Below, piece by piece: positions 8,378 through 17,293 of a stretch of DNA of 64,000 nucleotides. A model generated the notes under the pieces. The model saw only the letters and a list, made by a program, of their open reading frames with translations, did no database searches and was not told where the DNA came from. Numbering within the stretch: the first letter of the stretch is position 1; every line of letters starts with the position of its first letter. The stretch is from Candidatus Firestoneibacteriota bacterium (lineage in GTDB: Bacteria; Oederibacteriota; D2-FULL-39-29), in contig CAIYPD010000061.1 of the NCBI GenBank assembly GCA_903928075.1, forward strand, positions 1 through 64,000, written 5' to 3'. The translations under genes and the position numbers were made by a program.

Positions 8378-9175
8378 TTAGCACGAAAGCGTATATTTCT
8401 TTATCAAAGAAGCCGCAAGGTTTGCCTCTTTTTTGGTCAGGCTTTCTTCGGCAAATGTCGTATTATAAGTCTCTTTAAAACTCAAGACCAGCTGTTTGCA
8501 TATTTCAACTTTTTTTGGCTCTTTACCGAGGACGGCATCAAGGGCGGTAACTTTTTCTTTGAAATCTTTTTTTGCTGTGGAAACATCACTATCGAGTTTT
8601 ATTACGGAAAGCATTTTGTTCAGGTCGTTCAAGTTTAGCAGGATGGATCCGTGTTGTAAAAAGAGTTTTCCGTTCCTTCTCTGGGCGCTGCCGACGAGTT
8701 TTTTTCCGCCGGAGACCACATCATACTTCGACGGGCGCACAAAACAGTAGACGCTTTTGTCTTTTGGATCGGCTTTTCCCCGGTAAGTTGCAGTTACGCC
8801 GAGGTTATTTATGCCTCTTACAATAAATTCCTCAAGGCAGCGGTAAGACTCGTCAACATTCACCGGCACAAGAGGGCTGGGAAGCGCCGCAGTTATAGAG
8901 TAGGTCAACTCGGCATGATGGTAGATGGCTCCGCCGCCGGTCATTCTCTTTGTAATATCTATACCGAATTCTTTACACCGGAGAAGGTTAAGAGTTTCTT
9001 TTGGTTTTTGAAAATAACCGAGAGAGATACAGGCAGGTTCCCAGAAATAGAATCTTAGAGTACCGTCAAACCCTGATTTTTCGCTTTGCAGAAAAAGTGC
9101 TTCGTCTATCGCCATATTCTCCGGGCCTGTTTTGGCCCCGGAAAAAAGCAACCGCCAGTTACCGCTTTTTTTCAT
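8378..9175 (-). CDS. Lipoate-protein ligase / octanoyltransferase family protein (LipM-like)
   Basis: A 265-residue cofactor transferase of the biotin/lipoate A/B ligase fold. Family motifs: RMTGGGAIYHHAELTYSI (residues 77-94), then KKLVGSAQRR (158-167) with the catalytic-type lysine, then LQHGSI. C144 (VYCFVRPSKYDVV) falls where the octanoyltransferase LipM has its acyl-thioester cysteine, so I favour octanoyl-ACP:GcvH octanoyltransferase over an ATP-dependent LplA; the small C-terminal domain typical of LplA also looks absent. It is the last gene of the glycine cleavage operon and overlaps gcvPB by 17 bases, so its substrate is presumably GcvH at 11932-12321. A lipoyl synthase would also be needed and is not seen here. 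Confidence 0.88.
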   Translation of the reverse strand: MKKSGNWRLLFSGAKTGPENMAIDEALFLQSEKSGFDGTLRFYFWEPACISLGYFQKPKETLNLLRCKEFGIDITKRMTGGGAIYHHAELTYSITAALPSPLVPVNVDESYRCLEEFIVRGINNLGVTATYRGKADPKDKSVYCFVRPSKYDVVSGGKKLVGSAQRRNGKLFLQHGSILLNLNDLNKMLSVIKLDSDVSTAKKDFKEKVTALDAVLGKEPKKVEICKQLVLSFKETYNTTFAEESLTKKEANLAASLIKKYTLSC

Positions 9176-10586
9176 ACTTCAGGATGGGATTTCTTGCCGC
9201 GTTAACTTCGTCAAGCCGTCTTACCGCCGTATTAAAAGGTGCGTCACTTATCAGTTCCGGAGTTTGCTCTGCCTCTTCTTTTATTTTAATGAGCACTTCG
9301 ATAAAAGCATCCAGTGTTTCCTTATCCTCTGTCTCGGTCGGTTCTATCATAAAAGCTTCGTCAACTATTAGCGGAAAATAAATTGTCGGCGGATGGTACC
9401 CGTAATCAAGAAGCCGCTTGGCAATATCCAAGGCCCGGATGCCTTTTTCTTTAAAGGTGTTAATTGACAGGACAAACTCGTGCTTGCATAACTCATTATA
9501 TGGAAAATTGTAATGTTTTTTTAAAAGTTCTTTCATATAATTGGCGTTTAAGACGGCCATTTCGCTCACCTTTCTTACGCCTTCTTTTCCGAGCATGCGG
9601 AGATAAACATAGGACTTAAGTATCACATTGAAATTTCCGTAAAAAGACTTAACCTTACCGATAGACTTAGGCAAATTGTAATCCAGGCTGTATTTATCAC
9701 CGCTTTTTCTGACCACCGGAACCGGCAAAAATTCTTTCAGAAATTCTTTCACACCGACCGGACCTGAGCCGGGTCCTCCTCCGCCATGCGGTGCGGCAAA
9801 GGTCTTATGCAAATTAAAATGCATTATATCCACTCCGAAATCCGCGGGACGGGTAATACCCATAATAGCGTTAAAATTCGCGCCGTCCATATACAAAAGA
9901 GCACCGGCTTCATGTACCATCTTCGCGATGGCTTCAATATTTTTTTCAAACAAGCCCAAAGTATTCGGATTAGTGATCATTAAAACAGCCGTATCCTCAT
10001 TAAGGTTCCCCTTAAGGTCCTCAAGGTCAATATTTCCGTCTTTGGATTTTACGGTTACAACATGATAGCCCGCAATATGAGCGCTTGAAGGATTGGTTCC
10101 GTGCGAGGTATCAGGCACGATAACCCTGGTCGGTTTTCGCCCCTTGCTCTTGTGGTAAGCCTGCGCAATAAGTAGTCCCGTAAACTCGCCGTGAGCCCCT
10201 GCCGCCGGCTGCAAAGTCAAAGCGTCCATACCGGAAAGCGCTTTCAGCATATACTCAAACTCATACATTACTTTTAGCGCACCTTGAACATCCTCTTCGT
10301 TTTCAAAAGGATGTATTCTCGTAAATCCCGGAAGCGCAGCAATATCTTCATTTACCTTCGGATTATATTTCATTGTACAGGAGCCGAGAGGGTAAAAGCT
10401 GCTGTCCACGCCGATATTTCTCTTTGAAAGACCGGTGTAATGCCTTACTATCTGTAATTCCGAAACCTCCGGCAGGTTTGTAAGGTTCCTGCGCAGGAAT
10501 TTATCCGGCACGGCACTGGTTCCGAACTTTTCAGAAAGCGTGTAGGCTTTTCTTCCTTCTTTTGTTTTTTCAAATATTAATTCCAT
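9159..10586 (-). CDS. gcvPB: Glycine dehydrogenase (decarboxylating) subunit 2
   Basis: PLP-binding half of the two-subunit P-protein of the glycine cleavage system; it decarboxylates glycine and passes the aminomethyl group to lipoyl-GcvH. Schiff-base lysine K261 lies in FNLHKTFAAPHGGGGPGSG. Other typical segments are RHYTGLSKRNIGVDSSFYPL (residues 48-67), GSCTMKYNP (68-76), DTSHGTNPSSA and DGANFNAIMG. Length 475 is standard for subunit 2. It follows gcvPA with a 2-base gap and overlaps the transferase gene downstream. The split GcvPA/GcvPB form is usual in many anaerobes and Gram-positives, whereas E. coli has a single fused chain. Confidence 0.96.
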   Translation of the reverse strand: MELIFEKTKEGRKAYTLSEKFGTSAVPDKFLRRNLTNLPEVSELQIVRHYTGLSKRNIGVDSSFYPLGSCTMKYNPKVNEDIAALPGFTRIHPFENEEDVQGALKVMYEFEYMLKALSGMDALTLQPAAGAHGEFTGLLIAQAYHKSKGRKPTRVIVPDTSHGTNPSSAHIAGYHVVTVKSKDGNIDLEDLKGNLNEDTAVLMITNPNTLGLFEKNIEAIAKMVHEAGALLYMDGANFNAIMGITRPADFGVDIMHFNLHKTFAAPHGGGGPGSGPVGVKEFLKEFLPVPVVRKSGDKYSLDYNLPKSIGKVKSFYGNFNVILKSYVYLRMLGKEGVRKVSEMAVLNANYMKELLKKHYNFPYNELCKHEFVLSINTFKEKGIRALDIAKRLLDYGYHPPTIYFPLIVDEAFMIEPTETEDKETLDAFIEVLIKIKEEAEQTPELISDAPFNTAVRRLDEVNAARNPILKYEKKR

Positions 10587-10588
10587 CT

Positions 10589-11932
10589 TTACACCTTGCC
10601 CAGTACTTCAACCAGCCGAGTTATTTCTTCTTTTGTTCTTTTTTCCGTGACACAAACCAGAAGATTATTTTTGAGCTGTGGGAAAAACCGCCCAAGGTCT
10701 ATAAGATTTAAGATTCCATTTTCCAGGAGGGCTTTATTTACCTGAGCCGCGCTTTTTTTTGATTCAATAACAAATTCCTTAAAGAACGGCGCGGAAAATT
10801 TAAGTTTATAGTTTGTATTTTTAGCTATAAGGCCGGCGGCAAATTGCGCCTTGGCTGCGCACTGCGAAGAAACCTCTCTTATTCCTTCCCTGCCCAGCCA
10901 GGAGAGATAGATTGTTGCCATAGTTGCACAGAGCGCTTCATTGGAGCAGATATTAGAGGTAGCTTTCTCTCTTCTTATATGCTGTTCTCTTGTCTGCAGA
11001 GTCAGGGTAAAAGCCCTTTTACCCTCTTTATCAACGGTTTCGCCTATAATCCGCCCCGGCATTCTTCTTACAAATTCCTTTTTAGCCGCGAAGAACCCGA
11101 GAAGTGGGCCGCCAAAATTCATTTCGTTACCCAGGCCCTGACCCTCGCCAACAACTATATCGGCGTTATAGTCCCCAGGGGGGATAATCAGTCCCAGTGA
11201 AAGCGGATCCACGGAAACAACAAAAGTGGCGCCCGCCGCATGCGTAATTTTTTCTATTTCGAAGACATCTTCAAGACAGCCAAAAAAATTCGGCTGCTGG
11301 ACAAGAACACAGGCTATATCCTCTTTGCATTTTTCTTTGAGCAGAGAGAGCTCTGTCGTCCCATCAAGGAAAGGGATAATCTCTATGGAGATATCCATAT
11401 TATGCGTGTAAGTCTTAAGGACCTGTATGGTCTCCGGGTTCATAGCCCCGCAAATAAGTACCTTCTTTCTCCCGTGGACATTATAGGCCATTAAAACCGC
11501 TTCGGCAAGCGCCGTAGCGCCGTCATACATTGAAGCATTACTGACATCCATATTTGTAAGTTCGCAAATCATAGTCTGATATTCAAAATAAATCTGCAGA
11601 AGGCCCTGCGATATCTCGGCCTGGTAAGGGGTGTAGGAGGTGTAAAATTCCGAACGGCCGGCGAGATGCTTTACTATAGAAGGAATATAATGATCATAAG
11701 AGCCCCCTCCTAAAAAACTCACAAACCGGTCGGCGTCTTTATTTTTTTGTGAAAGCAGAAGAAGTTCTTTTTTTATTTCGGCTTCGGCAGCCGCAGATGG
11801 GAGCAGTAGCCTCCCCTTGAAAAGAATTGAGGCAGGGATATCCGCAAAAAGACTGTCTACGGAGGAAACTCCAAGGACTTCAAGCATCTGCCTTATATCG
11901 TCGTCGGTATGAGGCAGAAACGGAGTCTGCAT
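10589..11932 (-). CDS. gcvPA: Glycine dehydrogenase (decarboxylating) subunit 1
   Basis: N-terminal half of the two-subunit glycine cleavage P-protein; same fold as GcvPB but without the PLP lysine. Typical segments: PHTDDDIRQMLEVLGV at the N-terminus (residues 7-22), FLGGGSYDHYIPSIVKHLAG (68-88), TSYTPYQAEISQGLLQIYFE (98-117), ASMYDGATALAEA, GEGQGLGNEMNFGGP and LTLQTREQHIRREKATSNIC. Length 447 is normal. The ATG overlaps the gcvH stop by one base (TAATG), so the two are translationally coupled. Forms a complex with GcvPB and acts on GcvH. Confidence 0.96.
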   Translation of the reverse strand: MQTPFLPHTDDDIRQMLEVLGVSSVDSLFADIPASILFKGRLLLPSAAAEAEIKKELLLLSQKNKDADRFVSFLGGGSYDHYIPSIVKHLAGRSEFYTSYTPYQAEISQGLLQIYFEYQTMICELTNMDVSNASMYDGATALAEAVLMAYNVHGRKKVLICGAMNPETIQVLKTYTHNMDISIEIIPFLDGTTELSLLKEKCKEDIACVLVQQPNFFGCLEDVFEIEKITHAAGATFVVSVDPLSLGLIIPPGDYNADIVVGEGQGLGNEMNFGGPLLGFFAAKKEFVRRMPGRIIGETVDKEGKRAFTLTLQTREQHIRREKATSNICSNEALCATMATIYLSWLGREGIREVSSQCAAKAQFAAGLIAKNTNYKLKFSAPFFKEFVIESKKSAAQVNKALLENGILNLIDLGRFFPQLKNNLLVCVTEKRTKEEITRLVEVLGKV

Positions 11933-12321
11933 TAGTGCAGGCCTTCGGTCTTAATGTATTTTTCGTAGTCCTCGCTGCTCATAAGTTTGTTAAGTTCTCC
12001 GGCCTCGCTCATTTCCAGTTTTACCAGCCAGCCATCCCCGTAGGGGCTTTTGGAGATTATATCCGGGGCGGTATTAAGCGCCCCGTTAACAGCCGTAACC
12101 CGGCCTGAAACCGGCGACAAAAGTTCAAAAACTGCCTTTACGGACTCAAGCGAACCAAACGGAGTACCGGCTTTCAACTCCTGTCCGGCCTTCGGCAGCT
12201 CGAGATAGACAATATCTTTAACCTGCTCTATCGCAAAAACCGTAAGACCTAAAGTTGCGCTGTTTCCTTCTACTCTTACATATTCATGGCTTTTGGTGTA
12301 TTTTAATTCTGCCGGGAACAT
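11932..12321 (-). CDS. gcvH: Glycine cleavage system H protein
   Basis: The lipoyl carrier that shuttles the aminomethyl group between P-, T- and L-proteins. The lipoylated lysine is K62 in GSLESVKAVFELLSPVSG. The N-terminus KYTKSHEYVRVEGN and the LGLTVFAIEQVKDIVYLELP segment are classical; 129 residues is normal. First gene of the operon, with a strong GGAGGAG ribosome site and a possible TATAAT at 12355-12360. The T-protein gene (gcvT), which usually heads this operon, is not present, so the aminomethyltransferase must be elsewhere on the genome or the system is used differently. Confidence 0.97.
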   Translation of the reverse strand: MFPAELKYTKSHEYVRVEGNSATLGLTVFAIEQVKDIVYLELPKAGQELKAGTPFGSLESVKAVFELLSPVSGRVTAVNGALNTAPDIISKSPYGDGWLVKLEMSEAGELNKLMSSEDYEKYIKTEGLH

Positions 12322-12354
12322 TAGCTTTTCTCCTCCGCTTCTTTAGCTTAAATA

Positions 12355-12360
12355 ATTATA
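12355..12360 (-). promoter_or_regulatory. Possible -10 element for the glycine cleavage operon
   Basis: TATAAT on the minus strand 33 bases upstream of the gcvH start. No good -35 at 17 bases; TTGATA is 23 bases away. Weak call. Confidence 0.4.
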
Positions 12361-12392
12361 CCCTAAATAACTGCGTATGAGTTTATCAATAA

Positions 12393-13454
12393 TTATCTTT
12401 TTGATAATTTCACATAGGCTTCATTGTAATAAAGCGCATTTTCTACGGGCGTGTTAACCGGAATATGATTGCCTACCGCCAGAATAAATCCAGGATAGGT
12501 TTTCCCGGTGTTTATACATCTTTCAACCTCTCTGTAAATGTCTTCCTTCGTTCCTAAAAGTAGAATCCGGGTATCTGCATTCCCGACAAAACCGTGCGTT
12601 CTTCCGAATTTTTTAGCGAATAATTCCATATCATTATAGGGCTCAAAGACCAGCATACCGGCGCCGCACCCCGTTATATCCTCATAGAACATATCGTATT
12701 TCCCGTCAGAGGTAAATATAAGTTTCTTTCCGGCCGCCAAAAGCGGCTGCCAGAGCTTTTTGTAATAGGGAAAAATATTTTTTTTGTACCAGGCCGGGGC
12801 CGCCACCGGGCCGTTACTCCAGCAAATATCGTCATGGCACATAAAAACTTCTATTCCGGTTTTCGCCCAGGCTTCAAAAAACTGCTTTGACCAGTTAAAA
12901 TAACTTTCTACGACTTTATTGAATTTCTTCTCATCAGTTCCAAGTGCCAGCAGGAGCATCTCCCAGCCGAATATTTCTATAAGCCCGGAAAACAAAGTAT
13001 GGTATACACCCCCCATGGTCACGGTGCTCCCGCCAAAGCTGTCTTTATTTTCCCGGTAGATAGCGTTTAGTTTTTTTACAAGTCCCGCCTGCTCAAATTC
13101 CCCGTAGACCTTACAGGGATCAAAGCTTAAAGCGGCTTCAACAGTTTTAAAAGGGCAGTTGACCTCGGGACTAAAATCCTTGCCTCCCTCGGCGTATTCA
13201 GCGTGGCCCATACTGGTTCCAAAACCGCTCTTTTGTATATGCTCCCCGAGCGAATAGGGCGTATCCCACTTAAAAGCGTAGTCCCATTCTCTAATGAATT
13301 CTTTGGAGGCTTTTTTTCTGTTTTCTTCTATTTCCGTATCTATGCCCGTAACTGCTTTAACAAGCGGCCAGTGATTTTCCGCAGAATATTCTGTCCTTGG
13401 TACCCTGTCGGTCATTTTCAGGTTTAGCGCATTCATTCCGCTCTTATAGGACAT
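12393..13454 (-). CDS. Uroporphyrinogen decarboxylase-family protein (paralog 1)
   Basis: The 353 residues carry the UroD/methyltransferase TIM-barrel pattern: MNALNLKMTDRVPRTEYSAE at the N-terminus, FMCHDDICWSNGPVAAPAWY centrally, LIFTSDGKYDMFYEDITGCG and EPYNDMELFAKKFGRTHGFVGNAD in the C-terminal half. The strict HemE N-terminal arginine signature is not evident and no other haem genes are near, so haem synthesis is unlikely. This family also contains corrinoid-dependent methyltransferases, but the HxC zinc site of that branch is replaced by TSDGKYD. It ends 71 bases before gcvH and follows paralog 2 by 29 bases, so the two UroD-like genes are probably one operon. Substrate unknown. Confidence 0.82.
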   Translation of the reverse strand: MSYKSGMNALNLKMTDRVPRTEYSAENHWPLVKAVTGIDTEIEENRKKASKEFIREWDYAFKWDTPYSLGEHIQKSGFGTSMGHAEYAEGGKDFSPEVNCPFKTVEAALSFDPCKVYGEFEQAGLVKKLNAIYRENKDSFGGSTVTMGGVYHTLFSGLIEIFGWEMLLLALGTDEKKFNKVVESYFNWSKQFFEAWAKTGIEVFMCHDDICWSNGPVAAPAWYKKNIFPYYKKLWQPLLAAGKKLIFTSDGKYDMFYEDITGCGAGMLVFEPYNDMELFAKKFGRTHGFVGNADTRILLLGTKEDIYREVERCINTGKTYPGFILAVGNHIPVNTPVENALYYNEAYVKLSKR

Positions 13455-13483
13455 TTTTCACCTTTTTTTCCGGCGTAACGGTA

Positions 13484-14554
13484 TCAAATTCTGACTTTTC
13501 GCAAGGCATCAAGATAATACCTGTAGTTATCAAGCGATACATCCGGAGGGATAAGATGATCGGGAAGAGGCACAAATCCGCCTTCTTTCATAACCGGCAG
13601 TCTTCTTTTAATCTCCGCATCAATGGCTTCTTTGCCTTTGCCAAACTGGTTTTTATTGATACCGCCAAATATCCGGAGTTCTTTGCCGAATCTTTTCTTA
13701 TACTCGGCCGAGTCGGCATTCCAGGTCCCGATCTCTAAAGGAAACATAGTATTTACTCCGGCATCCAGCCAGTGCGGAAGCAGCGCGTCGACCAAACCAT
13801 CACAGTCCACCAAGTACTGTTTAACCCCGTGAGACCTTAATTTCTCTGCTATTCTTTTGTAATTTGGTACGGCGACTTCTTTAAAAATATCCGGACTAAG
13901 CAGCGGGCCATTCTTAAAACAAATATCCTCCCAGCCCCAACCCGTATCTATTTTTACTTTCGGAAGTATTTCATCCAGACTCCAGAGCACCAGGTCAGTT
14001 ATCGTGTCGCTCATTTCTTTCAGCAAATCACGGTTGTCATAGGCAATGTAGGCAAGGTTTTCCACCCCCACCCAGTTGCGTATCCAGCCTATCATGGAAG
14101 CGGTATTGACGCTTACAACGGAATCCGCAGATTTTGCTTTTTCAATCCTTTCGAAAAAATCTGCGGGAATTCTTTTTTTATCCGGCTGCAGCCTTTTTTT
14201 ATATTCACTCCAGCCCTGGCCTTCCGTGCCTTTTATCGTAAAATCCACAAAGTGGGGAATACAATCCCGTTTTTTCCAGTGCTGGGCAATAACCCCATCA
14301 GACTGCCGGAAAATTCTGTACTCTTCGGTATCTTCAAGCGTTTCTTCTTCAAAAGCCGGAAACAGGCCTAAATTAATATCTATCGGATAGTTGAGCGGGG
14401 CCGCGCCGAAAAACTCCGCTTGACTGACCTTTTCAGGCAGGCCTTCTTTCAGCCAGCGGCGATAGGTCTCCGGCCAGCCGGCCCAATGAATAATAGGCAT
14501 CCGGTCAACTTTCTCGTAGTTCATAAGCGCCATATATAATTCTCTATTCTTCAT
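13484..14554 (-). CDS. Uroporphyrinogen decarboxylase-family protein (paralog 2)
   Basis: A 356-residue UroD-family TIM barrel. Recognisable parts are MNYEKVDRMPIIHWAGWPET (the pattern near the N-terminus in which the family recognises its ligand), WGWEDICFKNGPLLSPDIFK, YLVDCDGLVDALLPHWLDAG, FPLEIGTWNADSAEYKKRFG and IFGGINKNQF. The acidic D-C-D-G stands where methyltransferase members have HxC, so a zinc-thiolate site is not obvious. It has a good AGGAGAG ribosome site and is transcribed away from the Gfo/Idh-AKR fusion at 14690, so the two share a divergent control region, suggesting related roles, perhaps in metabolism of a sugar-like or methylated compound (inference). Confidence 0.82.
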   Translation of the reverse strand: MKNRELYMALMNYEKVDRMPIIHWAGWPETYRRWLKEGLPEKVSQAEFFGAAPLNYPIDINLGLFPAFEEETLEDTEEYRIFRQSDGVIAQHWKKRDCIPHFVDFTIKGTEGQGWSEYKKRLQPDKKRIPADFFERIEKAKSADSVVSVNTASMIGWIRNWVGVENLAYIAYDNRDLLKEMSDTITDLVLWSLDEILPKVKIDTGWGWEDICFKNGPLLSPDIFKEVAVPNYKRIAEKLRSHGVKQYLVDCDGLVDALLPHWLDAGVNTMFPLEIGTWNADSAEYKKRFGKELRIFGGINKNQFGKGKEAIDAEIKRRLPVMKEGGFVPLPDHLIPPDVSLDNYRYYLDALRKVRI

Positions 14555-14647
14555 AGCTCTCTCCTTCAGTTTGATTTTAACAAATCATAGCATACAGAAA
14601 CTAAAATATCCAATATATAAAAACTTGATGGAATTTCCGTTTATTAG

Positions 14648-14656
14648 TGCTATAAT
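14648..14656 (+). promoter_or_regulatory. Extended -10 promoter for the Gfo/Idh-AKR fusion
   Basis: TGCTATAAT, an extended -10 element, 34 bases before the ATG. No -35 at ideal spacing (TTGATG is 20 bases away). An AGGGGGAG ribosome site follows at 14678-14685. Confidence 0.6.
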
Positions 14657-14689
14657 TCTGCTTTAGCAATATTACACAGGGGGAGTAAA

Positions 14690-16675
14690 ATGCCAAAAAC
14701 ACTAAATTGGGGTATTTTGGGAACCGGAAGCATCGCAACAAAGTTTGCCATAGGACTTTCTAAAGCAAAATACGGAAAGCTCTTTGCCACAGGCAGCAGA
14801 AGCGCGGCTAAAGCAGAAGAGTTCGCAAAAAAACACGGAGGTAAGGCTTACGGCAGTTACGAAGAGCTGCTTGCCGACCCGCAGGTAGAGGCCGTCTACA
14901 TCTCCACACCCCATCCCCACCACGCCGAGTGGGCTATTAAAGCCGCGGAAGCAAAAAAGCATATCCTCTGCGAAAAACCCATTGGATTGAACCACGCTGA
15001 AGCCATGGTCATAGTAGAAGCTGCACGGGTAAATAATGTTTTCCTTATGGAAGCCTTCATGTATAGATGCCACCCGCAGACAAAAAAACTCGTGGAACTC
15101 TTAAAAAATAAGGCCCTCGGCGAGATAAGGGTCATCCAAGCCGCCTTTTCCTTCAATGCAGGTTTTTCTCAGGAATCGCGGCTTTTTAAGAATTCACTGG
15201 CGGGCGGCGGCATTCTAGATGTCGGCTGTTATTGCATCTCAATGTCCCGCCTTATTGCCGGAGTGGCAAACGGAAAAGATTTTATTGAACCCCTTGAAGT
15301 GAAGTCCCTGGGGCATTTTACAGAAACAGGAGTAGACGGCTGGAGCGCGGCAATATTGAAATTTCCTGGTGACATCCTCGCCGAAGTTTCAACCGGAGTG
15401 CAGGTGAATCAGCAGAATGTTGTCCGGATCTATGGTTCAGAAGGCAGTATAGAACTCACTTCCCCCTGGTTTTGCGACGGGAAGATCCTTCTCACGAAAG
15501 CAGGGAAAACCGGAGAAATAGACTACGACAAAAGCGAAAATCTTTACGGTATTGAAGCCGACACGGCGGCAAATTATATAAAAGAACTTAAAGCGGTTTC
15601 GCCCGCAATGACCCCGGAGGATTCTCTCGGAAATATGAAAACCCTGGATCAATGGAGAACAGGTTTTAATTTCTTTTATGATTGTGAAAAAGCCGGCGCA
15701 GAAATAGCTACCGCCGACAGACGGCCGCTTTTAGCAAGAAAGACAAACAGGATGAAATACGGCGAAGTACCGGGAATAAATAAAAAGATCTCCCGGATCG
15801 TCATGGGTTCCATGATGGATGGCTCAGTCTCGTCCAGGGTAACAGCCCATCTGCTTTTTGATGAATTCTTCAGGTATGGCGGAAATTGTTTCGATACAGC
15901 CCACATCTACGGAGGCGGAATCTCCGACCTGGCCCTCGGGCAGTGGATAAAGAACAGAAATATCAGAGAAAAGGTAGTGATCCTGGCCAAGGGCGCGCAT
16001 ACGCCCGCCTGTAACCCGAAAGATTTAAAGCTTCAATTTTTTGAATCTCTGGACAGGATGAAAACGCCATATGTGGACCTGTATATGTTACACCGGGACA
16101 ACCCGTTAATACCGGTCGCAGAATTTATTGAGGTCTTGAATGAATTAAAAGAAAAAGGATTCCTGAGAGCCTTCGGCGGTTCAAACTGGTCCATAGCCAG
16201 AATTGAGGAAGCTAACAAATACGCAAAAGGAAAAAACAAAACGGGCTTCTCGGCAATAAGCAATAATTTCAGCCTCGCCGCGCTGGTGGAACCGGTGTGG
16301 GCCGGCTGTATCTCCTCTTCGGATGAAGAATCAAAAAAGTGGTTTGAAAAAAATCAGTTCCCGCTTTTTTCCTGGTCCAGCCAGGCGGCAGGTTTCTTTT
16401 CCGGCAGGGCAGACCCTAAAGACAGATCCGACAAAGATCTGGTAAAAAGCTGGTACCGTGAAGATAACTTCAAAAAGTTAGAACGGGCTAAAGAACTCGC
16501 TAAAAAGAAGAGCGTACAGCCGGTAACCATTGCCGCGGCTTATGTCCTTGCCCAAAAATTCCCGATCTATGCTCTTATAGGTCCGAGAAGTCCTTTTGAA
16601 ATGGCAGGAACCATGGCGGCACTCGATCTGGAATTAACGCAAGCCGAAATTAAATGGCTCAACCTGGAGAATTAG
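14690..16675 (+). CDS. Fusion of a Gfo/Idh/MocA oxidoreductase and an aldo/keto reductase
   Basis: One uninterrupted 661-residue frame holds two oxidoreductases. Residues 1 to about 345 are Gfo/Idh/MocA: a Rossmann start LNWGILGTGSIATKF (5-19), ILCEKPIGL with the EKP motif (95-97), and GGGILDVGCY (172-181). Residues about 355-661 are an aldo/keto reductase with the full catalytic tetrad D402 and Y407 (FDTAHIYGGG), K434 (ILAKGA) and H468 (YMLHRD). Both halves use NAD(P); a fused pair could couple oxidation of one sugar carbon to reduction of another, or channel an intermediate (inference). It has its own extended -10 promoter and strong ribosome site, and is divergent from the UroD-family pair. 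It is one of very few plus-strand genes here. No frameshift is seen at the junction. Confidence 0.93.
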   Translation: MPKTLNWGILGTGSIATKFAIGLSKAKYGKLFATGSRSAAKAEEFAKKHGGKAYGSYEELLADPQVEAVYISTPHPHHAEWAIKAAEAKKHILCEKPIGLNHAEAMVIVEAARVNNVFLMEAFMYRCHPQTKKLVELLKNKALGEIRVIQAAFSFNAGFSQESRLFKNSLAGGGILDVGCYCISMSRLIAGVANGKDFIEPLEVKSLGHFTETGVDGWSAAILKFPGDILAEVSTGVQVNQQNVVRIYGSEGSIELTSPWFCDGKILLTKAGKTGEIDYDKSENLYGIEADTAANYIKELKAVSPAMTPEDSLGNMKTLDQWRTGFNFFYDCEKAGAEIATADRRPLLARKTNRMKYGEVPGINKKISRIVMGSMMDGSVSSRVTAHLLFDEFFRYGGNCFDTAHIYGGGISDLALGQWIKNRNIREKVVILAKGAHTPACNPKDLKLQFFESLDRMKTPYVDLYMLHRDNPLIPVAEFIEVLNELKEKGFLRAFGGSNWSIARIEEANKYAKGKNKTGFSAISNNFSLAALVEPVWAGCISSSDEESKKWFEKNQFPLFSWSSQAAGFFSGRADPKDRSDKDLVKSWYREDNFKKLERAKELAKKKSVQPVTIAAAYVLAQKFPIYALIGPRSPFEMAGTMAALDLELTQAEIKWLNLEN

Positions 16676-16702
16676 CAACCGCAATTTTACCGGTGATGGC
16701 GT

Positions 16703-17275
16703 TTATTTTTTACTACCTCTTTTGGTTAAAGGCACGCCTTTCGCACACAAAGGACATTTTTCTGCCTGGTAGTTTTCTACTTTCATTGTAAGTAAAGCTT
16801 CTTTTCTCACTCCAAAATCTATTTTGCCGCCGCTGCGATCCGCCAGAAGCCCCACACCGACAATATTGGCTCCGGTGGTTTTAAGTGCTTCTATAACTTC
16901 CAATACAGAACCTCCGGTTGTTATTATATCCTCAACAATAAGCACCCTTTCGCCGGGATTAATCTTGAAACCCCGTCTCAAAGTCATTTTCCCCTCTTCC
17001 CTTTCGGTGAAGATTCCCCTCACCCCGAGATTCTTTGCGGTTTCATAAGCAAGAATAATTCCTCCGGTCACAGGCCCGACCACCACACCTATATTATCAT
17101 TTTTAAAGCGTTCCGCAATTTCTTTACAAAGGAGACCGGTATACTCCGGCCACTGCAGCACCTGGAACTTCTCAAGATACTGGCCGGAATGAAGCCCGCT
17201 GGTCAATTTGAAATGGCCCTCTAATAGAGCGCCAGACTTTTTAAAGATCTCCAAAACATCTCCGTTAGACAACAT
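16703..17275 (-). CDS. pyrE: Orotate phosphoribosyltransferase
   Basis: Joins orotate and PRPP to give OMP in pyrimidine synthesis. The PRPP-binding loop is VLIVEDIITTGGSVLEVIEA; VVVGPVTGGIILAYETAKNL and GIFTEREEGKMTLRRGF (with its flexible-loop residues) are also family-typical. The C-terminus has CPLCAKGVP, part of a short Cys-containing tail seen in some PyrE. I place the start at the ATG at 17273-17275 (MLSNGDVLEIF). A start 11 codons upstream would be a TTG lying inside a family-D intergenic repeat and adds residues not found in PyrE. The ribosome site is poor (TTGGGGG). Followed on the same strand by no close gene; pyrF lies upstream by about 180 bases. Confidence 0.94.
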   Translation of the reverse strand: MLSNGDVLEIFKKSGALLEGHFKLTSGLHSGQYLEKFQVLQWPEYTGLLCKEIAERFKNDNIGVVVGPVTGGIILAYETAKNLGVRGIFTEREEGKMTLRRGFKINPGERVLIVEDIITTGGSVLEVIEALKTTGANIVGVGLLADRSGGKIDFGVRKEALLTMKVENYQAEKCPLCAKGVPLTKRGSKK

Positions 17276-17293
17276 AAAACCCCCAATTAGTTC

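Noticed and set aside
12393-13454. Haem-pathway HemE
   Set aside because: Family similarity is real but the strict HemE signature is not seen and no haem genes are near.
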